A DNA stretch of 19,045 nt from an uncultured Clostridia bacterium. GTDB lineage: Bacteria; Bacillota; Clostridia; Oscillospirales; Acutalibacteraceae. A program made the position numbers and the translations under genes. How positions within the stretch are numbered: the first letter of the stretch is position 1; each line of letters begins with the position of its first letter. Shown piece by piece: positions 15,146 to 19,045 of the stretch. The notes under the pieces are model-generated. The model did no database searches. It worked only from the letters and a program-made list of their open reading frames with translations, and had not been told where the DNA came from. The DNA lies in the NCBI GenBank assembly GCA_945875045.1, contig CAMCIX010000003.1, positions 1 to 19,045 of the forward strand. The letters are read 5' to 3'.

Positions 15146-15871
15146 TTATCTCGCCTCATTTCTTTCCGGTTTGTACTTTATTGCTGTTATTTCTCCGTTT
15201 ATTCTGCAAAACTGTTCGGGATACTTAAACTGCTTAAGGAACCTCTGTTGCTGTTCTTCGCTGAGACTTCCGAAGCTCGGCTTACTGCAATCACAGATGA
15301 AAAAGGTGCCCGCCATAATATCCATAATCGTGCCGTCCTCGTTGTAGATAGCACGGTTCAGCGGCTTCCCGCAAATCTTACCCTCATCATCGCATACGAT
15401 ACAGACTTGTTCCTCATAAGGGTAAAAGGGTTCAATATTGCCATCTACAGCCGCCTGTAATTCGGCAAGACTTGTCCCGATTTGAGCGATACGGGCAAGC
15501 TTGCCCGGCTCAACGAGTACAACCGTAATTTTGTTATCCGCAATTATTTCTGCTTTTTCCGGTTCAAAGTCTATCTTCTTAAAGCCGATACTGTCGCAGA
15601 AGTAATAGCCCTTTTCTACCGAATCGGACTCCGATATTTCCACAATATCGGATACCGAAAGCGAATGTCCCTTAAATCCGGGCGGACTGTCAATATTGAA
15701 TTTTTCATAGACCTCCTCCAGTCCCTTACAGTCAACCTCACCGTCGAACACGCAGTCGTATATACTGCTCCGTATTCCGCCGCCGGTTCGTCTTATCGTG
15801 TTTTCATAATTGGTAAAGCTGTAGCTGCCGTTATCTCTGTCCATATTGATTTGATAGATTTTAATTTTCAT
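15146..15871 (-). CDS. YodL-like / DUF3846 protein
   Basis: This 241-residue protein appears to have two domains. Residues 1-110 match the YodL-like pattern of element proteins (KIKIYQINMDRDNGSYSFTN; YDCVFDGEVDCKGLEEVYEK; GHSLSVSDIVEI; YYFCDSIGFKKIDF). Residues about 112-225 match the DUF3846-type pattern (TVVLVEPGKLARIAQIGTSL; IEPFYPYEEQVCIVCDDEGK; LNRAIYNEDGTIMDIMAGTF). Both occur often in clostridial conjugative elements without known biochemical function. Its start overlaps the TOPRIM gene by four bases (ATGA), and its stop abuts the next start. It is cytoplasmic, with no signal or membrane segment. Confidence 0.75.
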   Translation of the reverse strand: MKIKIYQINMDRDNGSYSFTNYENTIRRTGGGIRSSIYDCVFDGEVDCKGLEEVYEKFNIDSPPGFKGHSLSVSDIVEISESDSVEKGYYFCDSIGFKKIDFEPEKAEIIADNKITVVLVEPGKLARIAQIGTSLAELQAAVDGNIEPFYPYEEQVCIVCDDEGKICGKPLNRAIYNEDGTIMDIMAGTFFICDCSKPSFGSLSEEQQQRFLKQFKYPEQFCRINGEITAIKYKPERNEAR

Positions 15872-16803
15872 CGCACCTGCTCCTTTCTTTTTTCTTTTTG
15901 TATTTCGTTTTTCAGATAATCATTGAAGTCTTTGCCGCTTTGCGGCGGCTGGTCAATGACAGTGTATTGAGAGGACAACGCCCCGGCGATCTGCTTTGTT
16001 GCCATTCTGCCAACCTCATCGTTATCCAAATGAAGATAGACGGCTTTTGTACCGGTATGGCGTTCAAGATAGGTTCTCAACGCTAACGGAATATCCTGCT
16101 TATTATCCGTTTTGTACACGCCTGCAAGAGACAGCAGATCATCTCTGCGCCAGTTCCGCTTGATTCTTATTTCAAGGCTTGCGTAGCTGAATAAGTCGAT
16201 AGCCGACTCAAACAAATGCACCGTTTGCGTTTCGCTTTCAGCCGGAATAAAAAACGAGAAGCGTTTGTCGCTCCCCGTTAAATCCCTTTTGAAATTTGAT
16301 ACTGTACTGCGTACAGCACCGTATTTCGGCGTATTGCCGTCGTACCCCAAGAACACGCAATTATGATACTTTGCGTCCTCATAGAGCATATTGTTTTCAT
16401 GGCAATAGTCGATAACCGTATCGGATATCCCTCTGCCTTTGAGATAACGCCGAACCTCACAAATATCTTCGTTGTATCGGGGCAGTTCCAGTTTCTTCTG
16501 CTCAATCGGCTTTTCGATTCCGGTGTAGACCGGTGGCAGCACCGCCGCATAGCCCGTAATGATTTCCACCGCCTTAACAAAAGAAATGCCCTTGACTTTT
16601 ATGAGGTAGTCAAGAGCTGTTTTACCGCCTATATGCCGAGAAAACCAATGCCATTTGCCGTTTGAAATCTTTAGGGAATCATGCTCCTTGGTGCACCAAG
16701 TATCATGTGAAATCTTTTTGAGATTGCCCGGCTCATAGCTTTGCAAATAGGTCAAGAGATCCATCTGCTTTGCCTTTTCAATTTGTTCGGGAGTTACCCA
16801 CAT
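15868..16803 (-). CDS. DUF3991/TOPRIM-domain primase-like protein
   Basis: This 311-residue protein has an N-terminal region resembling the primase zinc-binding module but with few of its usual cysteines (DTWCTKEHDSLKISNGKWHW), a DUF3991-like middle (ICEVRRYLKGRGISDTVIDY) and a TOPRIM fold: the first acidic residue in TVHLFESAIDLFS (Glu199) and the DxD motif in YLHLDNDEVGR (Asp260, Asp262). Proteins of this type are common near mobilisation genes and may make primers or act on the transferred strand. The ATG at 16803 has GAGGTG close upstream. It overlaps the YodL-like gene by four bases. Domain calls are confident; catalytic activity is untested. Confidence 0.85.
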   Translation of the reverse strand: MWVTPEQIEKAKQMDLLTYLQSYEPGNLKKISHDTWCTKEHDSLKISNGKWHWFSRHIGGKTALDYLIKVKGISFVKAVEIITGYAAVLPPVYTGIEKPIEQKKLELPRYNEDICEVRRYLKGRGISDTVIDYCHENNMLYEDAKYHNCVFLGYDGNTPKYGAVRSTVSNFKRDLTGSDKRFSFFIPAESETQTVHLFESAIDLFSYASLEIRIKRNWRRDDLLSLAGVYKTDNKQDIPLALRTYLERHTGTKAVYLHLDNDEVGRMATKQIAGALSSQYTVIDQPPQSGKDFNDYLKNEIQKEKRKEQVR

Positions 16804-16811
16804 ATGTCACC

Positions 16812-17231
16812 TCATTCCTCATAAGCGTATTTTCCTTTCTTCAAAATACATCTTGCAATTCGCAAATAGACCATTTCGGGGCATTCTCCCGGTAACACGA
16901 TTTCATCGTAATGACGGTAGCCGTGCTCAACGACATAGTTCCAAATATCTGTATCGTTGTCGGAATCGCCGATATATTCGTCTTTGTCCTCATAGAGTGC
17001 TTCAATAATGTCTACATTATCAAGCAGCCCAACGGCAGCACGAATAGGCATATCATTGTTTTGTAACACCGACAAAACTCGCTTTGCAAAGTAGAGTTTT
17101 TCAAATTCTTTATCAAGCTCGTCGCAGTCGTAAATCATATCGTCAAGCTCGTCATCAATGATTTTATATATTAGGTCGTTAATACGCATTTCAGTAGTGA
17201 TTTCATTCACCTTTTTGACATCGTTTTTCAA
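16812..17231 (-). CDS. Acidic element protein of unknown function
   Basis: This 139-residue protein is strongly acidic, with runs such as IIDDELDDMIYDCDELDKEF and YEDKDEYIGDSDNDTDIWNY, and is otherwise mostly helical in appearance. It has no signal peptide, membrane segment or catalytic motif. The start codon is TTG at 17231; GAGGTG (17239-17244) lies 7 bases upstream, fixing it. It is the first gene after a terminator at 17306-17331 and lies 8 bases before the TOPRIM gene. I do not recognise a family with certainty. The acidic character would suit a DNA-mimic or an anti-defence protein, but nothing in the sequence proves this. Confidence 0.7.
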   Translation of the reverse strand: MKNDVKKVNEITTEMRINDLIYKIIDDELDDMIYDCDELDKEFEKLYFAKRVLSVLQNNDMPIRAAVGLLDNVDIIEALYEDKDEYIGDSDNDTDIWNYVVEHGYRHYDEIVLPGECPEMVYLRIARCILKKGKYAYEE

Positions 17232-17305
17232 ATCCTTTCACCTCGATTCTTTTTTGGTTTACCCGTCCAAGCAGGAGAACAGGTATGTAAATGGGCATAA
17301 AAATA

Positions 17306-17331
17306 GCCGGACAGGTTTAGTTCCTTCCGGC
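17306..17331 (-). terminator. Terminator after the metallophosphoesterase gene
   Basis: GCCGGA pairs with TCCGGC (17306-17311 and 17326-17331), extended inside by AGG/CCT with a one-base bulge. On the minus strand it is followed by TATTTTTAT, and it lies 14 bases past the metallophosphoesterase stop. It separates the first two genes from the rest of the operon. I see no clear promoter in the 75 bases between it and the next gene. Confidence 0.6.
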
Positions 17332-17345
17332 GTAAGTTCAAGTAT

Positions 17346-17930
17346 TCAGTTGTTTTCAAAATGTGCCGCATCACCGGCAATGATTTCCGCAAGCGTTCTC
17401 GGCGTGTAGTCCATATACGGCATCATACACCCGACATTGATAAAGTTACCGCTTGGTGTACCATATCCGGTAGCATTTGCCTTGATTGCTTTACGCATCT
17501 CGGTCAAATACTCATATTCCTTTGTTCGGTGAACATGACCGTAAAGCATATATGCCGTATCTGAAAAGCCGGCACGGAAGAACGGAATGGGGTAATGGCA
17601 CATTACAATGTGCTTGCCATCTTCCTTGATTTCCTTTAGGTTCGTTATATCCTGAAACATATTTCGTACCGTTCTGCTGAACTCTCTCGGATCGTGATTG
17701 CCGCGAATCAGCACCTTATTTCCGGCAAGCGGACCGACAAAGTACGGCCATTCGCTTTCCTTTGCCCAAATGAAGTCTCCGAGGATATATACGGTATCAT
17801 TCGACTTTACACGACTGTTCCAGTTTTCGATAATTGCGTTATTCATTTCATTAACATCTGCGAACGGTCTATTATCAAACTTAATCGCATTGGCGTGACC
17901 GATATGCAGGTCGGATATATAGTAGTTCAT
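17346..17930 (-). CDS. Calcineurin-like metallophosphoesterase
   Basis: This 194-residue protein carries the complete metal-binding set of the family: DLHIGH (Asp7, His9), GDF (Asp52), GNHD (Asn78, His79), CHYP (His112) and GHVH (His132, His134). It should hydrolyse a phosphoester using two metal ions; the substrate is not evident. There is no signal or membrane segment, so it is cytoplasmic. The ATG has AAGGA (17936-17940) 5 bases upstream, and the small upstream gene ends 14 bases before it, so both share the promoter at 18153-18181. A terminator follows. Such enzymes ride on conjugative elements and phages as accessory genes, sometimes acting on nucleic acids or nucleotide signals; here that is an inference. 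Confidence 0.92.
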   Translation of the reverse strand: MNYYISDLHIGHANAIKFDNRPFADVNEMNNAIIENWNSRVKSNDTVYILGDFIWAKESEWPYFVGPLAGNKVLIRGNHDPREFSRTVRNMFQDITNLKEIKEDGKHIVMCHYPIPFFRAGFSDTAYMLYGHVHRTKEYEYLTEMRKAIKANATGYGTPSGNFINVGCMMPYMDYTPRTLAEIIAGDAAHFENN

Positions 17931-17944
17931 ATTGTTCCTTTCCG

Positions 17945-18118
17945 CTACGCCCGTAGCTTTTTCTTGATTTTCATCAGCTTGCAGAGCAGTTCGTCTACAT
18001 CCTCGGTGGGCTTACGCTCGTCGATATATGCGTTCCGTGCTTTCATTACCAAGCCGATATATGCGTTTATTTCACTGCGATTTATGGTAAGATACCGTTT
18101 TACATCTTTGAATTTCAT
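17945..18118 (-). CDS. Small element protein, paralogue of the 63-aa protein at 10949-11140
   Basis: This 57-residue protein starts at the ATG at 18118, because GGAGG (18127-18131) lies 8 bases upstream; a longer frame from a TTG at 18181 would run through the promoter. The segment VMKARNAYIDERKPTEDVDE mirrors INKARTEYMEEGKPTEDIDD of the small gene before the coupling-protein gene. The end is basic (KLMKIKKKLRA). It is the first gene of the minus-strand operon and is followed closely by the metallophosphoesterase gene. No known family was recognised. The stop codon lies in a near-palindrome GCTACG-GG-CGTAGC at 17944-17957. Confidence 0.7.
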   Translation of the reverse strand: MKFKDVKRYLTINRSEINAYIGLVMKARNAYIDERKPTEDVDELLCKLMKIKKKLRA

Positions 18119-18126
18119 AAGAAAAG

Positions 18127-18164
18127 CCTCCGTATTCTTGTTATCTAAAACAATTATACGGAGG
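18127..18164 (-). promoter_or_regulatory. 9-bp inverted repeat linking the -10 region and the ribosome site
   Basis: On the minus strand CCTCCGTAT (18164-18156) is the exact complement of ATACGGAGG (18135-18127), the latter containing the ribosome site of the small gene. The first arm overlaps the -10 at 18153-18158. If transcription starts further upstream, the RNA hairpin would hide the ribosome site. If it starts from the predicted promoter, the repeat can act only as a DNA operator. Confidence 0.45.
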
Positions 18165-18181
18165 TTTATGTGTTTATTCAA
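18153..18181 (-). promoter_or_regulatory. Predicted promoter at the head of the element operon
   Basis: TTGAAT (18176-18181) and TATAAT (18153-18158) are separated by 17 bases on the minus strand, 35 bases before the ATG of the small protein. The -10 is perfect and the -35 matches at four of six positions. Confidence 0.65.
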
Positions 18182-18373
18182 ATGTGCGATTATCTTTACA
18201 AACCGGAATTTATCTTCTCTTACTTTGCAACTCCCGATTTGTCGTTTAGTTTATTAATTCCAATCTGCACATAAAAAATTAGATAAAAAAACACTTAGCG
18301 GTTTTTCTGGTTTTATCTACAAATACTTGATAGACATTCATAAAAAGCATCTCAAGCTCACTGCCGGAAATAA
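18182..18373. other. AT-rich non-coding gap with one weak hairpin
   Basis: No convincing gene was found in these 192 bases. AGATAAAA (18281-18288) and TTTTATCT (18311-18318) form an AT-only inverted repeat enclosing further A- and T-runs, possibly a weak terminator for the RES-like gene. A single ATAGACATT at 18330-18338 resembles the ATGTCN boxes. The element's right boundary could lie here, but no attachment repeat is visible. Confidence 0.4.
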
Positions 18374-19045
18374 TTAAATCTCTACGCCCCACGGAATTAT
18401 GTCTTTCCCTTTACCATTGGGCTTATCTCTCCATGTTGTGAATAGAAACTTATCAAAATTATAAAAATCCGTTTCTCTGTATGGATATTGGCGCTCAAAA
18501 CTTCCAATATTTGTGATATATCCGGTATAAGTTGATCTTAATTCGTAGTCCTTATATTTCAAACTATTATTTAGTTGCTTATACAAGGAATAATTGAAAG
18601 CATCATCAATTTTCATATGCTTAATCATCCCTGAATATTCACCAATATAATCAACGAACAACACTAAATTGATAGCACACAAAGCAAACATTTCATTGTC
18701 TACTCTGCGTGAATAATAAGCTATTCCGTCGTATTTCATCTTTTTACATGCCATCATTAACGATTGTGAAATGATATATTCTGACTTAAATGTTCTGTCT
18801 TCTTCTTTGATTACATAACAAGTTGCAATCGTAAGAAGATACAATTTTAACCAACAGTGCACTCTCTCTTTTTCAAATTCGTTCAAGCATCTAAAATCTC
18901 TTATAGAGATAGCCAAGTTGAAAATTCTCTGATTACCTTCTAATAATATTGGAGAAACATTAAAATCTATTTCTGCTGGACATCCCGTTTCTATCCAACA
19001 TCCGTATGAAGAATTAGCCAAATACATGCTAGGATTCCCAGGAAT
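18374..19045 (-). CDS. RES-domain-like protein, C-terminal part (5' end outside window)
   Basis: The frame is open for 224 codons to the window edge; an internal ATG at 19027 is not the likely start because the preceding in-frame residues IPGNPS complete a motif. The segment IPGNPSMYLANSSYGCWIET matches the RES pattern (G-x-P-x-x-Y-L-a-x-S followed by a conserved Glu), and FKSEYIISQSLMMACKKMKY with GIAYYSRR resembles the later part, with its serine. RES domains degrade NAD+ and act as toxins of RES-Xre pairs or as larger standalone enzymes. The conserved Arg, expected earlier, is off the window. No antitoxin-like gene is seen downstream. The call rests on motif memory and could be wrong. Confidence 0.6.
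   Translation of the reverse strand: MPGNPSMYLANSSYGCWIETGCPAEIDFNVSPILLEGNQRIFNLAISIRDFRCLNEFEKERVHCWLKLYLLTIATCYVIKEEDRTFKSEYIISQSLMMACKKMKYDGIAYYSRRVDNEMFALCAINLVLFVDYIGEYSGMIKHMKIDDAFNYSLYKQLNNSLKYKDYELRSTYTGYITNIGSFERQYPYRETDFYNFDKFLFTTWRDKPNGKGKDIIPWGVEI

Larger units (their letters stand above)
2315..18181 (-). mobile_element. Tn1549/CTn-type integrative and conjugative element, conjugation and mobilisation block (incomplete)
   Basis: A continuous minus-strand block carries relaxosome genes (MobC, MOBP relaxase, oriT candidate), a coupling protein, a type IV channel set (Maff2, TrbL/VirB6-like, PrgI/VirB3-like, VirB4) and typical accessory genes (TOPRIM primase-like, YodL, DpnD/PcfM, PcfB, ArdC-like), in the gene order known from Clostridia elements such as Tn1549 and CTn2. 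Integrase, excisionase, replication initiator and attachment sites are not seen in the window. The last gene is shortened. The limits given are the outermost element-like signals and not mapped ends. Confidence 0.85.

Noticed and set aside
17203..17298. A 31-codon minus-strand frame beginning with ATG between the terminator at 17306 and the acidic protein gene
   Set aside because: It has no ribosome site, starts within the terminator tail and runs into the next gene in another frame.
17944..17957. Near-palindrome GCTACG-CC-CGTAGC followed by a T-run on the plus strand
   Set aside because: The two-base loop is too short for a stable hairpin and there is no plus-strand gene to terminate; part of it is coding sequence of the small protein.
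18281..18318. AT-rich inverted repeat as a possible attachment site
   Set aside because: No matching copy was seen near the left end of the element, so it is noted only as a weak hairpin.
18330..18338. Single ATAGACATT resembling the AlbA_2 promoter boxes
   Set aside because: One isolated copy in AT-rich DNA is expected by chance and is not near a promoter core.

Overview
The window looks like part of a Clostridia (Bacillota) chromosome, probably a gut member of the Oscillospiraceae/Ruminococcaceae. The basis is strong AGGAGG-type ribosome binding sites, several TTG starts, a Gly/Ser/Asn-rich lipoprotein linker, and a conjugation gene set of the Tn1549 / Clostridioides difficile CTn2-CTn5 type. 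The taxonomic call is an inference from gene families, because no rRNA or marker gene is present.

Left flank (1-2300): the N-terminal part of an ABC-transporter solute-binding lipoprotein (minus strand, running off the left edge) is divergent from a 389-aa regulator. The regulator joins a LacI/periplasmic-binding-protein-like sensor to a C-terminal LuxR-type helix-turn-helix. A perfect 11-bp inverted repeat lies in the shared promoter region. After the regulator come an orphan 3' end of a group II intron (domains V and VI, minus strand) and two hairpins.

Central region (about 2315-18181): an almost entirely minus-strand, tightly packed block of an integrative and conjugative element. In transcription order it holds: a promoter; a small protein; a metallophosphoesterase; a terminator; an acidic protein; a DUF3991/TOPRIM primase-like protein; a YodL/DUF3846 protein; a DpnD/PcfM-like protein; a probable oriT; MobC; a MOBP relaxase; a PcfB-like protein; an ArdC-like protein; a second small protein related to the first; a VirD4/TraG coupling ATPase; a Maff2-like pilin-type protein; a TrbL/VirB6-like channel protein; a PrgI/VirB3-like protein; the VirB4 ATPase; and a CD1108-type membrane protein that appears truncated before its expected cell-wall hydrolase region. 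Together these make relaxosome, coupling protein and type IV secretion channel. No integrase, excisionase or replication initiator is seen, so the element is either cut by the window or degenerate. The truncated last gene and the adjacent orphan intron end favour a deletion at the left end.

Between the TrbL-like and PrgI genes sits an independent cassette: an AlbA_2/Schlafen-type ATP-binding winged-helix regulator with a perfect-consensus promoter (TTGACA, 17 bp, TATAAT). The promoter is covered with ATGTCC-type boxes, and the gene has its own terminator. More boxes, about one helical turn apart, lie inside the 3' part of the same gene. This is the most interesting regulatory structure in the window.

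Right edge (18374-19045): the C-terminal part of a protein resembling RES-domain NAD+-degrading toxins, minus strand, with its 5' end outside the window.
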